Source: Providencia vermicola (GTDB lineage: Bacteria; Pseudomonadota; Gammaproteobacteria; Enterobacterales; Enterobacteriaceae). From it: a stretch of 35,892 bases of DNA. Where the stretch lies: NCBI RefSeq assembly GCF_020381325.1, contig NZ_JAGSPI010000009.1, positions 181,884-217,775 of the forward strand. The letters run 5' to 3'. A program made the translations under genes and the position numbers. Positions within the stretch are counted from its first letter, which is position 1, and each line of letters opens with the position of its first letter. Below, in pieces: positions 1 to 9,205 of this stretch. A model generated the notes under the pieces. That model did not search any database. It was not told the origin of the DNA and saw only the letters and a list, made by a program, of their open reading frames with translations.

Positions 1-159
1 CTCTTAGCTACCTAGGTCACATACTTATGTATGCTCCCTAGGATATCTTCGTTTGCCGCCTTGCTACAACTCGAACTATTTTGAATAAATTCGTTTCATG
101 TTGTAGCAAAATTATTTAAATCCAATTACTCATATTTCGAGCTGTAGCGGTGTTGGCTT
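1..159 (-). repeat. ERIC-family intergenic repeat, tandem copy 1
   Basis: This is the first of two nearly identical 159-bp units lying head to tail. Read on the minus strand, positions about 7-48 give GGAGCATACATAAGTATGTG followed by ACCTAGG. This parallels the central ERIC core GGAGCTTACATAAGTAAGTG followed by ACTGGGG. The rest also resembles ERIC arms: GAAGCCAAC, then CAGCTCGAAATATGA, and on the plus strand TTGCCGCCTTGCTACAACTCGA. An inner perfect inverted repeat pairs TTGCTACAAC (61-70) with GTTGTAGCAA (100-109). The unit is cut by the left edge of the window, so the array may extend further. Confidence 0.8.
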
Positions 160-318
160 CTCTTAGCTACCTAGGTCACATACTTATGTATGCTCCCTAG
201 GATATCTTCGTTTGCCGCCTTGCTACAACTCGAACTATTTTGAATAAATTCGTTTCATGTTGTAGCAAAATTATTTAAATCCAATTATTCACATTTCGAG
301 CTGTAGCGGTGTTGGCTT
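160..318 (-). repeat. ERIC-family intergenic repeat, tandem copy 2
   Basis: This is the second 159-bp unit. By eye it differs from copy 1 at only two bases, both in the stretch that reads ccaattactcatatttcg in copy 1 and ccaattattcacatttcg in copy 2. The near identity implies a recent tandem duplication or ongoing homogenisation. The inverted arms TTGCTACAAC and GTTGTAGCAA recur at 220-229 and 259-268. Confidence 0.8.
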
Positions 319-339
319 CTCTTAGCTACCTAGGTCACA
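319..339 (-). repeat. ERIC-family repeat, truncated third copy
   Basis: The first 21 bases of the unit (ctcttagctacctaggtcac and one more) start again exactly 159 bp after copy 2 and then diverge. The array therefore ends in a partial unit of about 2.13 copies in total. The divergence point marks the right boundary of the duplication. Confidence 0.75.
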
Positions 340-531
340 CATATTAGTCATTCAAACTACTTTAGATAGTGTCTGATTACATTAAAAATATGTCGGAATA
401 TCAGCTTATTAGCCATTTTTAATAGTGCATTTTATATCTAGCTTATAATAGCAAGGGGCTATTTAACCATAAAATAGATTCATAAGGATAGGCAGAATGC
501 GTAAAAGTGAGTTGTAAAAGCCATCAGAGAT
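340..531. other. Intergenic stretch without a recognisable gene
   Basis: This AT-rich sequence lies between the repeat array and the cyo terminator. I see no open reading frame with a plausible start and no RNA gene. In E. coli the gene on this side of cyoE is yajR, but nothing here resembles it. It may lie beyond the window or be absent. Confidence 0.5.
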
Positions 532-562
532 AAATAAAAACGGCGGGGAAATCCCGCCGTTT
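532..562 (-). terminator. Rho-independent terminator of the cyo operon
   Basis: A perfect 10-bp stem pairs AAACGGCGGG (538-547) with CCCGCCGTTT (553-562) around a 5-nt loop. On the minus strand it is followed by TTTTTATTT. It lies 30 bases past the cyoE stop codon, where the operon transcript should end. Confidence 0.9.
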
Positions 563-592
563 AGACATTGTTATCATCAGAGAGTAGATAGG

Positions 593-1480
593 TTATCTGA
601 CGAGAGCTATAACAGTATCGGTTGAAACAGTAGGATCAACAGACATCATTACACTCAATGCAGTAATTGCTACGATTGAGAAAATGAATAGTTTTCTTGC
701 CCAGACTCGGTCGTCGTTCTCGGTTTTGAAACCCGAAATCGCCATACCCAGCCACCACAAGCTAACTGCTGCACCTACGACCAAATACTTATAGCCCGCG
801 TATCCGCTGATAGCTAACATTAACGTTGCAACCATAAACGCAAGGATATACAAGAAAATATGTGTCTTAGCGACAGAAATTCCTTTAATCACCGGTAACA
901 CAGGAATGTTCGCGGCTTTGTAATCCTTAAAACGGAAAATGGCAATGGCATACGAGTGAGGCATCTGCCACAAACTGAAAATTAATAACAGGATTAGAGC
1001 CCCTGTATCAAATTCATTAGTGACAGCGCAGTAACCGATAACGGGTGGTGCTGCGCCAGACAGGCTGCCAATTAGCGTGCCATAGACTGACTTACGTTTC
1101 ATATACAGGCTATAAATGCCTACATAAACAATGAAACCGATGACTGCAAGTAGCATTGCCAAGGCATTGGCTGCTACGAGTAGCAGCACCATACCAGCAA
1201 TACCTAATGCAGCGGCGTAAATCAGGCTAACTTTCGGGTCAATCAGCCCTTTAACTAAAGGGCGATTCTTAGTTCTTTCCATGATACGGTCGATATCACG
1301 GTCGATGTAGTTGTTGAAAACACAACCAGAAGCCACGACCAGTGATACACCCAGCAAAGTCGCAACGAACAGCGGGTAATCAATTGACCCTTTTGAGGCC
1401 AAAAGAAAACCGCCGATCACAGAAATCAAGTTTCCGAATATAATTCCTGGTTTGGTCACTTGCAGGTATTGCTTAAACAT
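593..1480 (-). CDS. cyoE: Protoheme IX farnesyltransferase (heme O synthase) CyoE
   Basis: This inner-membrane prenyltransferase adds a farnesyl group to protoheme IX to make heme O, the high-spin heme of the bo3 oxidase encoded upstream. The 295 residues nearly match E. coli CyoE (296). The UbiA-family motif [10 protein letters not shown] with its prenyl-diphosphate-binding Asp residues lies near residues 57-66, followed by MERTKNRPL. The later Asp-rich loop [13 protein letters not shown] is also present. Several hydrophobic segments fit the usual multi-pass fold. It is the last gene of cyoABCDE, 12 nt after the cyoD stop, with the terminator just downstream. Confidence 0.97.
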   Translation of the reverse strand: MFKQYLQVTKPGIIFGNLISVIGGFLLASKGSIDYPLFVATLLGVSLVVASGCVFNNYIDRDIDRIMERTKNRPLVKGLIDPKVSLIYAAALGIAGMVLLLVAANALAMLLAVIGFIVYVGIYSLYMKRKSVYGTLIGSLSGAAPPVIGYCAVTNEFDTGALILLLIFSLWQMPHSYAIAIFRFKDYKAANIPVLPVIKGISVAKTHIFLYILAFMVATLMLAISGYAGYKYLVVGAAVSLWWLGMAISGFKTENDDRVWARKLFIFSIVAITALSVMMSVDPTVSTDTVIALVR

Positions 1481-1492
1481 ATCGGCAACTCT

Positions 1493-1825
1493 TTAGTCGA
1501 GCATCATATTGATGTTCAGGTTGTACATAATCCACAGCGAGCCGACAACAACGATGCCGACAATAAGCATGGTGAACAGAAATGCAACCAAGTTCCAACG
1601 CTCATCAGATGAGGTATTCATATGTAAGAAACATACTAAGTGAACGAAGATTTGCACGACTGCCATACCGACAACAGTCCAAAGGATTGTTGACGTCGTC
1701 GCTGTGCCTTCCATCACCATCCAAAACGGGATAACCGTTAGGATAACTGACAGAATAAAGCCAATCAGGTATGTCTTAACGCTACCGTGGCTTGCTCCAG
1801 TGTGAGCATCTTTTGCATGACTCAT
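1493..1825 (-). CDS. cyoD: Cytochrome bo3 quinol oxidase subunit IV (CyoD)
   Basis: This is a small accessory subunit of the bo3 ubiquinol oxidase that helps assemble the CyoB metal centre. It has 110 residues (E. coli 109) and three hydrophobic spans at about 18-40, 48-68 and 80-102. The N-terminus is short and His-rich ([14 protein letters not shown]). The cyoC stop and this start abut directly (TAAATG), so its ribosome binding site, GGGGG, lies inside cyoC and translation is probably coupled. Confidence 0.96.
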   Translation of the reverse strand: MSHAKDAHTGASHGSVKTYLIGFILSVILTVIPFWMVMEGTATTSTILWTVVGMAVVQIFVHLVCFLHMNTSSDERWNLVAFLFTMLIVGIVVVGSLWIMYNLNINMMLD

Positions 1826-2440
1826 TTAAATAGCCCCCAGAAGATAAACAACGGTAAATACACAGATCCAAACCACGTCTAAGAAGTGCCAGAACAGGCT
1901 CAGGCAGTTCAAACGTGTTTTGTTAACGTCAGTCAAACCACGACGAGTGACCTGAATCATCATGATAACAATCCAAATCAGACCCGCAGAAACGTGCAGA
2001 CCGTGCGTTGCAACCAGTGCAAAGAAGCCAGATAAGAAACCACTACGGTCAGGGCCAAAGCCTTCAGCGATCAGTTCGTGGAACTCATAGACTTCCATGA
2101 TAACGAAGCCAAGGCCTAACAGGAATGTCGCGAACAGCCATAAGTTAACTGCACCGATTTTTCCTTTATGCATCGCAATCATAGCGAAGCCGTAAGTAAT
2201 ACTACTTACTAACAGTAAGAAGGTTTCGCCTAATACGAACTTCAGACTGAAGATATCTTTACCAGCGGGACCGCCAGCAGTTCCATCGGCCAAAACAACA
2301 TAGGTTGCAAACAAACAAGCAAACAGGATCAAGTCGCTCATGATATAGAGCCAGAAACCGAATACTTTAGTGCCACCTGCATCGTGGTGCCCATGCTCAG
2401 CATGGGCGATATTTTGGTTAGTCATTGTATTAGTTGACAT
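1826..2440 (-). CDS. cyoC: Cytochrome bo3 quinol oxidase subunit III (CyoC)
   Basis: This is the heme-copper oxidase subunit III homologue, a five-span inner-membrane protein of 204 residues, the same length as E. coli CyoC. The N-terminus carries the His-rich segment [18 protein letters not shown], and the C-terminal part holds [13 protein letters not shown] and [14 protein letters not shown], both typical of the family. It has no cofactors itself and stabilises subunit I. Its start lies inside the 3' end of cyoB (11-nt overlap), indicating translational coupling. Confidence 0.97.
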   Translation of the reverse strand: MSTNTMTNQNIAHAEHGHHDAGGTKVFGFWLYIMSDLILFACLFATYVVLADGTAGGPAGKDIFSLKFVLGETFLLLVSSITYGFAMIAMHKGKIGAVNLWLFATFLLGLGFVIMEVYEFHELIAEGFGPDRSGFLSGFFALVATHGLHVSAGLIWIVIMMIQVTRRGLTDVNKTRLNCLSLFWHFLDVVWICVFTVVYLLGAI

Positions 2441-4421
2441 CGTTCACACCTGCCTTACGTAATTCTTCAAAGTGCTTATTCTCGATTTCTTCGATTTCAG
2501 CCACAGGTACGTAGTAATCAACATCTTCGTCGAAGCTTTTTGCAATCCAAGTTACGATCATTCCACCGAAACCAATAATTGCCATCCACCAGATGTGCCA
2601 GATCATTGCGAAACCTAAAATCAAGCTAAATGCTGCGATGATAACGCCAGCGCCAGTATTTTTCGGCATATGAATTTCTTCATATGAAGTTGGTTTCTTA
2701 TGAGCAAGACCTTTTTCTTTCAGATCCCACCAAGCATCACGAGTTTGAACGTGTGGTTCAATCGCAAAGTTATAGAATGGTGGCGGTGAAGAAGTTGCCC
2801 ACTCAAGTGTACGTCCACCCCATGGATCTCCCGTTAAATCACGGTTTTCATGGCGGTCACGAATACTCACAATGATTTGGATAACTTGACATGCAATACC
2901 GATAGCGATTAACGCAGCACCGCCTGCAGCAACCACCAACATTGTGTGGTAAGTCGGGTCAATGTTCTGGCTTAAACGACGGGTCATACCCATAAAGCCC
3001 AGAATATATAACGGCATGAATGCTAAGAAGAAACCGATGATCCAGAACCAGAATGCACGGACACCCCATTTTTCATTCAGTGTAAAGCCGTAAGCTTTCG
3101 GGAACCAATAAGTCATACCCGCGAAGCATCCGAACACCACACCACCAATGATAACGTTATGGAAGTGAGCAATCAGGAATAGACTGTTGTGCAGAACAAA
3201 GTTTGCACCTGGTACAGCTAACAGAACACCTGTCATACCACCCACAGAGAAGGTGATAATGAAACCAATAGTCCACAGCATTGGTGATTTAAACTCAATG
3301 CGACCTTGGTACATCGTAAACAGCCAGTTGAAGATCTTAACCCCAGTTGGGATTGCGATAATCATGGTGGCGATACCGAAGAAGGCGTTTACGTTCGCAC
3401 CTGAACCCATCGTAAAGAAGTGGTGCAGCCATACGATGAAGGACATAACGGTGATAACGATTGTTGCCCAAACGAGTGAGGTATAACCGAATAAACGTTT
3501 TTTCGAGAAGGTTGCTGCAACTTCAGAGAACACACCGAACACTGGCAGAACAAGGATATACACCTCAGGGTGACCCCATGCCCAAATCAGGTTAATGTAC
3601 ATCATCATGTTGCCACCCATATCGTTAGTAAAGAAATGGGTACCTAAATAACGGTCTAACGTCAGAAGCGTCAGAGTGACGGTTAAGATAGGGAAAGCAG
3701 CAACAATCAATACGTTAGTACATAACGCAGCCCAGCTGAATACAGGCATTTTCATCATCGACATACCCGGTGTACGCATACGGATAATTGTGGCGATGAA
3801 GTTAACCCCTGTTAATAACGTACCAATACCCGATATCTGGAGACTCCAGAGCCAGTAATCGACCCCGACCCCTGGGTTGTACTCCAAGCCTGATAATGGC
3901 GGATAAGCTAACCAACCTGTTTGTGCGAATTCACCTACCCCTAAAGAGATGTTGATTAAGACAACACCAACGACAAAGAACCAGAAGCTCAATGAGTTAA
4001 GGAATGGGAAGGCAACGTCGCGCGCACCAATTTGCAGAGGTACAACGAGGTTCATCAAACCGACAACAAATGGAGTTGCCATGAAGAAAATCATGATAAC
4101 GCCGTGTGCGGTAAAGATTTGGTCATAGTGATGAGGGTTTAAAAAGCCCTCTTGCCCAGCAGAAGCAAGCACTTGCTGACCACGCATCATGATGGCATCC
4201 GCAAAACCACGGAACAACATAACCATCGCTACAATGATGTACATGACACCAATTTTCTTATGGTCAACCGAGGTTAACCACTCTTTCCACAGCCATTTCC
4301 ATTTACCGAAATAGGAGATCACACCGACTAAGCCAAGCCCACCAAGGACAATAGCAATCAGTGTGACAACGATAATCGGCTCGTGGAGCGGAACTGCATC
4401 TAGTGTTAATTTTCCGAACAT
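2430..4421 (-). CDS. cyoB: Cytochrome bo3 quinol oxidase subunit I (CyoB)
   Basis: This is the catalytic subunit. It oxidises ubiquinol, reduces O2 to water and pumps protons, carrying heme b, heme o3 and CuB. From the chosen ATG ([14 protein letters not shown]) it has 663 residues, the same as E. coli CyoB. An in-frame start 11 codons upstream is unlikely because it would overlap cyoA. Visible hallmarks are WGHPEVY (CuB His, proton-channel Glu and the cross-linked Tyr), LHHFFTMG (two CuB His ligands) and [12 protein letters not shown] (heme His ligands). The gene starts 4 nt after the cyoA stop, with GAGG as a likely ribosome binding site. Confidence 0.98.
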   Translation of the reverse strand: MFGKLTLDAVPLHEPIIVVTLIAIVLGGLGLVGVISYFGKWKWLWKEWLTSVDHKKIGVMYIIVAMVMLFRGFADAIMMRGQQVLASAGQEGFLNPHHYDQIFTAHGVIMIFFMATPFVVGLMNLVVPLQIGARDVAFPFLNSLSFWFFVVGVVLINISLGVGEFAQTGWLAYPPLSGLEYNPGVGVDYWLWSLQISGIGTLLTGVNFIATIIRMRTPGMSMMKMPVFSWAALCTNVLIVAAFPILTVTLTLLTLDRYLGTHFFTNDMGGNMMMYINLIWAWGHPEVYILVLPVFGVFSEVAATFSKKRLFGYTSLVWATIVITVMSFIVWLHHFFTMGSGANVNAFFGIATMIIAIPTGVKIFNWLFTMYQGRIEFKSPMLWTIGFIITFSVGGMTGVLLAVPGANFVLHNSLFLIAHFHNVIIGGVVFGCFAGMTYWFPKAYGFTLNEKWGVRAFWFWIIGFFLAFMPLYILGFMGMTRRLSQNIDPTYHTMLVVAAGGAALIAIGIACQVIQIIVSIRDRHENRDLTGDPWGGRTLEWATSSPPPFYNFAIEPHVQTRDAWWDLKEKGLAHKKPTSYEEIHMPKNTGAGVIIAAFSLILGFAMIWHIWWMAIIGFGGMIVTWIAKSFDEDVDYYVPVAEIEEIENKHFEELRKAGVNDVN

Positions 4422-4425
4422 GCCC

Positions 4426-5376
4426 TTATTCCTCAGCGCCTGCTGCATGAGCATTATGGCTCATTTGCATAGAATGACCTGTAGATTCTTCTTTGGTTTC
4501 TACAGGAGCGTGACCTTTATGGTGCTCATGACCAAACTTCAGAACGATATCGTTATAAAGGTTAGGTTTCACGCTAGAGAAGTAGGTAACAGGAACATTT
4601 GTGCTTGGCTTAGCGACTTCGTCGAATGCCTGCATTGTATCCATTGTCTTAGGAGACGCTTTTACCTTTTGTACCCACTCATCAAAGCCTTGGCGGTCAG
4701 GGGTTGCAATCGCATTGAACTTCATATCAGAGAAGCCATGGCCACTGTAGCTTGCAGAGAAGCCTTTATAAGTGCCTGGTTCATTGGCGATTAAGTGAAG
4801 TTTAGTTTGCATACCTGCCATCGCGTAGATTTGGCCACCTAAAGATGGAATGAAGAACGAGTTCATCACCGAATCAGACGTGATTTTGAAGTTAACTGGC
4901 ACACCAGTAGGGAATGCGATTTCGTTAACTGTAGCAATACCTTGCTCTGGATAGATAAAGATCCATTTCCAGTCAGCTGAAATAACTTCGATTGTGACAG
5001 GTTCCTGATCACTCACTAATGGCTGATACGGGTCCAGCTCATGTGTCGTCTTCCAAGTGATAGCACCCAGAATGATGATAATGATGATAGGAACAGTCCA
5101 GCAGACTAACTCAATTTTATTTGAGTGAGCCCAGTTTGGACGGTATGTAGCAGACGTGTTGGATTCACGATATTTTCTGGCGAAGATAATCGTCATAAAA
5201 ATAACAGGAATAACAACAAGTAGCATTAAGCCAATTGCAATAAGAATTAGCTCTTTTTGTTTTACGCCTACGGCGCCTTTTGGATCCATCAACACCATGT
5301 CGCAACCACCTAATAATAAGGCTGCTACAACGAGTGAGATTGCTCCGATACTTTTTTTGTAGTTCATAAGTCTCAT
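4426..5376 (-). CDS. cyoA: Cytochrome bo3 quinol oxidase subunit II (CyoA), lipoprotein
   Basis: Subunit II is an inner-membrane lipoprotein with two transmembrane spans and a periplasmic cupredoxin domain that lacks the CuA site, as expected for quinol oxidases. I chose the ATG giving MRLMNYKKS because it places the lipobox cysteine (LLGGC) at residue 25, exactly as in E. coli CyoA, and because GGGG lies 7-10 nt upstream. The longest frame starts 17 codons earlier. The product is 316 residues. The C-terminal tail is His- and Glu-rich (HEHHKGHAP, then [10 protein letters not shown]), as in the family. It is the first gene of the cyo operon. Confidence 0.97.
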   Translation of the reverse strand: MRLMNYKKSIGAISLVVAALLLGGCDMVLMDPKGAVGVKQKELILIAIGLMLLVVIPVIFMTIIFARKYRESNTSATYRPNWAHSNKIELVCWTVPIIIIIILGAITWKTTHELDPYQPLVSDQEPVTIEVISADWKWIFIYPEQGIATVNEIAFPTGVPVNFKITSDSVMNSFFIPSLGGQIYAMAGMQTKLHLIANEPGTYKGFSASYSGHGFSDMKFNAIATPDRQGFDEWVQKVKASPKTMDTMQAFDEVAKPSTNVPVTYFSSVKPNLYNDIVLKFGHEHHKGHAPVETKEESTGHSMQMSHNAHAAGAEE

Positions 5377-5492
5377 CCACGACCCCAAATGACAAGATTC
5401 TAATTGTCGTTTCATCAGTGCGGGCATTTTACGGTAAGGTTATGCGAGTGTAAATGATTGTAAGGCAAAGAAACGGAATTGTTAGCTCTTTA

Positions 5493-5508
5493 TGTTAATA
5501 TGATCACA
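5493..5508 (-). promoter_or_regulatory. Candidate CRP site upstream of cyoA
   Basis: On the minus strand TGTGATCATATTAACA matches the CRP pattern TGTGA-N6-TCACA with one mismatch in the second half-site. It lies about 117 bases before the cyoA start. The E. coli cyo operon is known to respond to CRP, ArcA and Fnr, so a CRP site here is plausible. I could not place the promoter hexamers with confidence. Confidence 0.45.
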
Positions 5509-5690
5509 TGTAAAGAACTTATAAAGAAAAAGTTAAAATTGATACGGATTATAAGTATATATTGATAAAAGCCCTTTAATACTAAATTATCTTAGTAATT
5601 TTTCAAAGAAAAATATATACAAAAGAAGTGAAAAAATGACGAAACTGATATGAATCATAAGCAATATGGTAAGGGAAAGTACGTCTTTTC

Positions 5691-5726
5691 TTGCCGATAA
5701 AGCCATTTAAGTCGCTTTATCGGCAA
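5691..5726. terminator. Perfect 12-bp inverted repeat, possible terminator of the porin gene
   Basis: TTGCCGATAAAG (5691-5702) pairs perfectly with CTTTATCGGCAA (5715-5726) around a 12-nt loop. It lies 77-112 bases past the stop of the minus-strand porin gene. Neither strand has a clear U-tract after the stem, so it is either an atypical terminator or a transcript-stabilising hairpin. Confidence 0.5.
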
Positions 5727-5802
5727 AATAGTTTAGAAAAATTATCACTATTTTGATTTAAAAAGAAAATTAATAAATCGCTATACAATTTTCAATAACG
5801 CA

Positions 5803-6573
5803 TTAGAACGTATACTTTAATGTATAAATGATTGCGTCTTGATAAAATGTATCGCCTAATTTATTGTCAGCATAGCGATATTGCACACCTGCAGCTAAAT
5901 GTGGTGTCGCATTCCACCAAAAAGCCATGGCGCCATTAATGCCATTTCGCTTCCCTCCGTTGTAGCGTTTATTACGTGCAAATTCCATTTCATGCCAATT
6001 GGTTATCATGAAGTTTTCTTCAAATGCGCTGAAATTATAACCCGCTACCCACCCAGCGGTATAACCGTTATTACCAGAATAGAATGTTTGATCAGTATAG
6101 TTTAGGGCGATAAAAGGCTTAAACCACAAGTCACCAAAAGCGGTGTTGTAACCGATACCATATAACGTATTCACATCATGGAAATTCCCGCCATATTTTG
6201 TTCCTGGCAATGACCATGTACCGTAAACATGACCGTACAGATTAAAACCAGTATCACCTAAATAAAAGCGGCCTGTTGTTTTGATTGTGTAGCGTTTATT
6301 ACGTCCTGAATCAGTATGCTGTGTATGAAGAGGGTTTTCCACATCAAAGAAACCATAGAGTTCACCCCAATTAAAATTCGCACCACCTTCTAATTCAACA
6401 TAGGCAAAATCTTTTTTACGAGTCGTTTTCTCCGTTTTGGTCTCAGTACGGTGGGACCAGTCTAAATAGTTAATGTTGATATCAGCAAAACCATTTTGAT
6501 AGCCTAAAAGATCATCAGAATATGCCGTACCTGCCACAGAAGCTAAGGCGGCAATATAAAGGAGTTTTTTCAT
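5803..6573 (-). CDS. ompK: OmpK/Tsx-family outer-membrane channel (probable nucleoside-specific porin)
   Basis: This is a 256-residue outer-membrane beta-barrel protein. Residues 1-19 form a clear signal peptide (MKKLLYIAALASVAGTAYS, cleavage before DD). The mature part is rich in alternating aromatic and polar residues and ends in YTLKYTF, with the terminal Phe expected for barrel assembly. Phrases such as ELEGGANFNWGELYGFFDVENP and WFKPFIALNYT resemble the OmpK/Tsx channel family, whose Tsx members admit nucleosides. Substrate here is inferred from family only. No good ribosome binding site precedes the ATG. In E. coli there is no gene between cyoA and ampG, so it is an insertion relative to that map. 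Confidence 0.75.
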   Translation of the reverse strand: MKKLLYIAALASVAGTAYSDDLLGYQNGFADININYLDWSHRTETKTEKTTRKKDFAYVELEGGANFNWGELYGFFDVENPLHTQHTDSGRNKRYTIKTTGRFYLGDTGFNLYGHVYGTWSLPGTKYGGNFHDVNTLYGIGYNTAFGDLWFKPFIALNYTDQTFYSGNNGYTAGWVAGYNFSAFEENFMITNWHEMEFARNKRYNGGKRNGINGAMAFWWNATPHLAAGVQYRYADNKLGDTFYQDAIIYTLKYTF

Positions 6574-6702
6574 AATAGATTATTTTCGTTAATTAATTAA
6601 TGGGGTTGAGTAGTGCACTATTCGTTAACGTGTTATCTAACTAGTCTCTAACATGTGATATATTAGGCTTTAAAATTGCAATTAAGAAATATTTTTCATT
6701 GG

Positions 6703-6724
6703 ATGAGTGATCGTAATCACGATC
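6703..6724 (-). promoter_or_regulatory. Candidate CRP site upstream of the ompK-like gene
   Basis: GTGA-TCGTAA-TCAC (6707-6720) has both conserved CRP half-site cores at the right spacing. It lies about 135 bases upstream of the porin start, with only that gene downstream on the minus strand. Tsx-type porins are CRP-activated in E. coli, so carbon control fits the proposed role. Confidence 0.5.
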
Positions 6725-6778
6725 ATAAAGTGATTTTGAGGTGTTTTGTGATTAAGGACTATTTTATTCAAATGATCA

Positions 6779-6813
6779 GATTCCCTAAACTAATAAGTTA
6801 GCCTTAGGGAATC
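6779..6813. terminator. Strong hairpin after ampG
   Basis: GATTCCCTAA (6779-6788) pairs perfectly with TTAGGGAATC (6804-6813), with a further inner CTAA/TTAG stem. It lies 37-71 bases past the ampG stop on the minus strand. No U-tract follows on either strand, so its role as a terminator is inferred from position only. Confidence 0.5.
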
Positions 6814-6849
6814 AATTAAATAGATAAATAAATGTGAGAGAAAAAAGAA

Positions 6850-8352
6850 TTATTGTTTGACAGTTTTACGGACAGCGAGGAAATCTAAACTTCCCCCAAT
6901 AATTAAACTGATGGCACCAATGCTAATCCCAGTATTGAACAAAATATTTTGGTAGCTGGGGATAGCCAGCCAAAATTCAATTTGCGTAGTGAATAGGTAA
7001 ACTTTCATTCCACTAAAAGAAAATGCCAATAGAGAAAGTAGCCAAAATGCAAGGCAAGTTACTGCGGCAAGTAGGGCATAAACAGCGAAACGATAGCCAT
7101 TTGCGTATAGTTCACGGCGCTGGAACAGCCCGGTAGCTTGGGTATATAGCAAAGAACTGCGACAGGCTAACAATAACAAGATCCCTGGAACGGCAACGCC
7201 AATGGAGATCAAATAAAACAGTGGCCAGCCATAGTTACTGACGAAAATACTAGCGACTGGGCCAATATATACCCGCCCTACCGCAGAAAGGGCAGAGAGG
7301 AGTGCAAATTGCGTTGCAGATAAGGATTTATTACACAGCGTCATTAGCAGTGCAACAAATGCTGCGGTACCCATCCCTGAAAAAATATTCTCAAGGAAAA
7401 TAATGGAGCCCATCGTCATGATATGAGGCGGGGTGACGGCGAGGAACCAATAACCAATGTTTGACCCACCTTGGAGCAAGCCAAAAAGAAACAGAGCCTT
7501 AAACAAGCTCATGTTTTTCATTAAGTAACCACCTAATAATGCACCAATGATAGTGGCAGCCATTCCGACTGTTTTATTCACTGTTCCGACTTCACTAAGG
7601 CTAAAGCCCAGCGCATTGAGTAAAAAGTTAGTATTGAGCGCCATAACAAAAGCATCGCCCAATTTATAAAACACTAATAATAATAAGACGAGCCATGCGT
7701 TGTTACGGCTAAAAAATTCTGCTAGAGGTTCATAGATGGCTTTTTTTAACGAGGTAGGAGGGACGCTATTTTCTTCTGGCTCTTTGGCTAGCAAAGTTGC
7801 AATAACACCGATGACCATTAACCCTGCCATGACAAGGTAAAGCTGTTTCCATGTAAGGAATTTATCGGCGAGCCAAAGGGCTAACCCACCAGAAACTAGC
7901 ATGCTGATTCGATAGCCCATCACTGAGGTTGCAGCACCAATTCCGCGTTCTTCTGCGCTTAGCAGGTCAGTCTTATAAGCATCAAATACAATATCTTGGG
8001 ATGCAGAACAAAAGGCGACAGTAACGGCTAACGCGGCGAGATACCATAAATGCTCAGAAGGGTTCATGAATCCCATGGCGGCAATACTAATAATAAGAAG
8101 AATTTGTGTGGTTAACAGCCAGCCTCTACGACGTCCCAAAAAAGGCGGTGTATAACGGTCCATCATAGGAGACCATAAAAACTTCAAAACATAAGCTTGC
8201 CCGACTAAGGAAAAGAAGCCAATTGTTTTGATATCAACGTTTTCAACCGTTAACCAAGCTTGCAATGTTCCTGCAGTCAGCGCTAAAGGTAAGCCAGAAA
8301 CGAAGCCTAAAAGGATTAAAGTAATATTATTCGGTAGTGTGAAACGAGGCAT
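6850..8352 (-). CDS. ampG: Muropeptide permease AmpG
   Basis: This inner-membrane major-facilitator transporter imports GlcNAc-anhydroMurNAc peptides for cell-wall recycling. In species with chromosomal ampC it feeds the inducing signal. I chose the ATG that gives MPRFTLPNN because GAGGGA lies just upstream and the following FVSGLPLALTAGTLQAWLTVENVDIKTIGFFSLVGQ region aligns with E. coli AmpG. The longest frame begins 22 codons earlier. The protein is 500 residues (E. coli 491), with many membrane spans and the loop LWSPMMDRYTPPFLGRRRGW between early spans. It follows yajG on the same strand, as in E. coli. Confidence 0.95.
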   Translation of the reverse strand: MPRFTLPNNITLILLGFVSGLPLALTAGTLQAWLTVENVDIKTIGFFSLVGQAYVLKFLWSPMMDRYTPPFLGRRRGWLLTTQILLIISIAAMGFMNPSEHLWYLAALAVTVAFCSASQDIVFDAYKTDLLSAEERGIGAATSVMGYRISMLVSGGLALWLADKFLTWKQLYLVMAGLMVIGVIATLLAKEPEENSVPPTSLKKAIYEPLAEFFSRNNAWLVLLLLVFYKLGDAFVMALNTNFLLNALGFSLSEVGTVNKTVGMAATIIGALLGGYLMKNMSLFKALFLFGLLQGGSNIGYWFLAVTPPHIMTMGSIIFLENIFSGMGTAAFVALLMTLCNKSLSATQFALLSALSAVGRVYIGPVASIFVSNYGWPLFYLISIGVAVPGILLLLACRSSLLYTQATGLFQRRELYANGYRFAVYALLAAVTCLAFWLLSLLAFSFSGMKVYLFTTQIEFWLAIPSYQNILFNTGISIGAISLIIGGSLDFLAVRKTVKQ

Positions 8353-8473
8353 TATTCCCTCTAAGCCTAAGGTGATTTTGCTGCAATCTATAGCGCTGCA
8401 AAGGCATTGACCGTGCAAAGCTATCCAAATGTTAACTTGGATAGCTTAATACGAAATGATGGTATTCGCTCGT

Positions 8474-9055
8474 TTAATAGCGTGAATTTTGTCTGATAAA
8501 ATCGGTGATTTCTTGATCGGATGCCATGTCAGCAATTAAATCAGCTAATGCACTATTAATTGCAGCTTCGATTTTTGCATTATTCGCCGCTAACAATTCT
8601 TGTGTATTAAAATTACGGGTGAATGAACGCGTTTTTGTGGAGCCATTTGGTGCCGTTGCTGTGATGCTTACACTTGAATTAACGGTAATATTATGACGTA
8701 GACTACCTTCAGCAACGTTAGTATCCAATTTATTCAATTGAACGACTAAATTAACATTGGCGGGTGAAGTGACCATAAAGCCTCGAGCAGCCATCTGTTT
8801 TTCAACGGCTTCTTGCATCAAATAGCGGGGATCACGGGAAGGATTAAGCACCACTAGGCTACCATTACGATTGACTTCCGCTAATGATTTATTGGTACGG
8901 TTGTCTACACTGCTAACACTAATTGAGGTTGCATTCAGCGTTGGATTTTTAGCGGGTAACGCTATTTTGGGTTCGAGCGAGAGAGTGTTGCTGCTTGTTG
9001 CACATCCAGCAAGTAGAAACAACGCAAAAAGTGGAAAACACAGTTTTCTTAACAT
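8474..9055 (-). CDS. yajG: YajG-family lipoprotein
   Basis: This is a 193-residue predicted lipoprotein matching E. coli YajG (192 residues) along its length. The N-terminus is a lipoprotein signal with lipobox LLAGC and Cys18 as the lipidation site. The residues after Cys are Ala-Thr, so outer-membrane sorting is expected. Conserved stretches include SRDPRYLMQEAVEKQMAARG, and the protein ends in FIRQNSRY, close to the E. coli ending. Its function is not established. It sits upstream of ampG in the same direction and diverges from bolA. Confidence 0.9.
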   Translation of the reverse strand: MLRKLCFPLFALFLLAGCATSSNTLSLEPKIALPAKNPTLNATSISVSSVDNRTNKSLAEVNRNGSLVVLNPSRDPRYLMQEAVEKQMAARGFMVTSPANVNLVVQLNKLDTNVAEGSLRHNITVNSSVSITATAPNGSTKTRSFTRNFNTQELLAANNAKIEAAINSALADLIADMASDQEITDFIRQNSRY

Positions 9056-9112
9056 AATTTTTTCCAGTTCATCTTTCCTAATTGAAAATGTTTCGTTATG
9101 GTGCGGGTAGCC

Positions 9113-9137
9113 GCCACTCGATATAAAGTCGAGTGGC
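9113..9137. repeat. 9-bp inverted repeat between yajG and bolA
   Basis: GCCACTCGA (9113-9121) pairs with TCGAGTGGC (9129-9137) around a 7-nt spacer. It lies between divergent genes, so it is not an obvious terminator. Its CCACTC/GAGTGG core also occurs twice between mdlB and glnK. Confidence 0.6.
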
Positions 9138-9205
9138 CAAATTATCCTGAACTATTAGACAACAGTTTTTGAAAAAATTCGCACTAACGTGTCGATATCA
9201 TAACA

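Larger units (their letters stand above)
5377..5802. other. Intergenic region between cyoA and the porin gene
   Basis: This 426-bp AT-rich region should hold the cyo promoter on the minus strand and the end of the downstream porin transcript. It contains the candidate CRP site and a strong inverted repeat, each listed separately. I see no further gene. Confidence 0.6.

Noticed and set aside
1-339. Possible CRISPR array at the left edge
   Set aside because: The repeated unit is 159 bp and repeats in full with no variable spacers, and no cas genes are nearby. It is a tandem intergenic repeat.
4363-4794. Plus-strand frame of 143 codons
   Set aside because: It lies antisense across cyoA and cyoB, both of which match known proteins over their whole length. 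It is a shadow frame.
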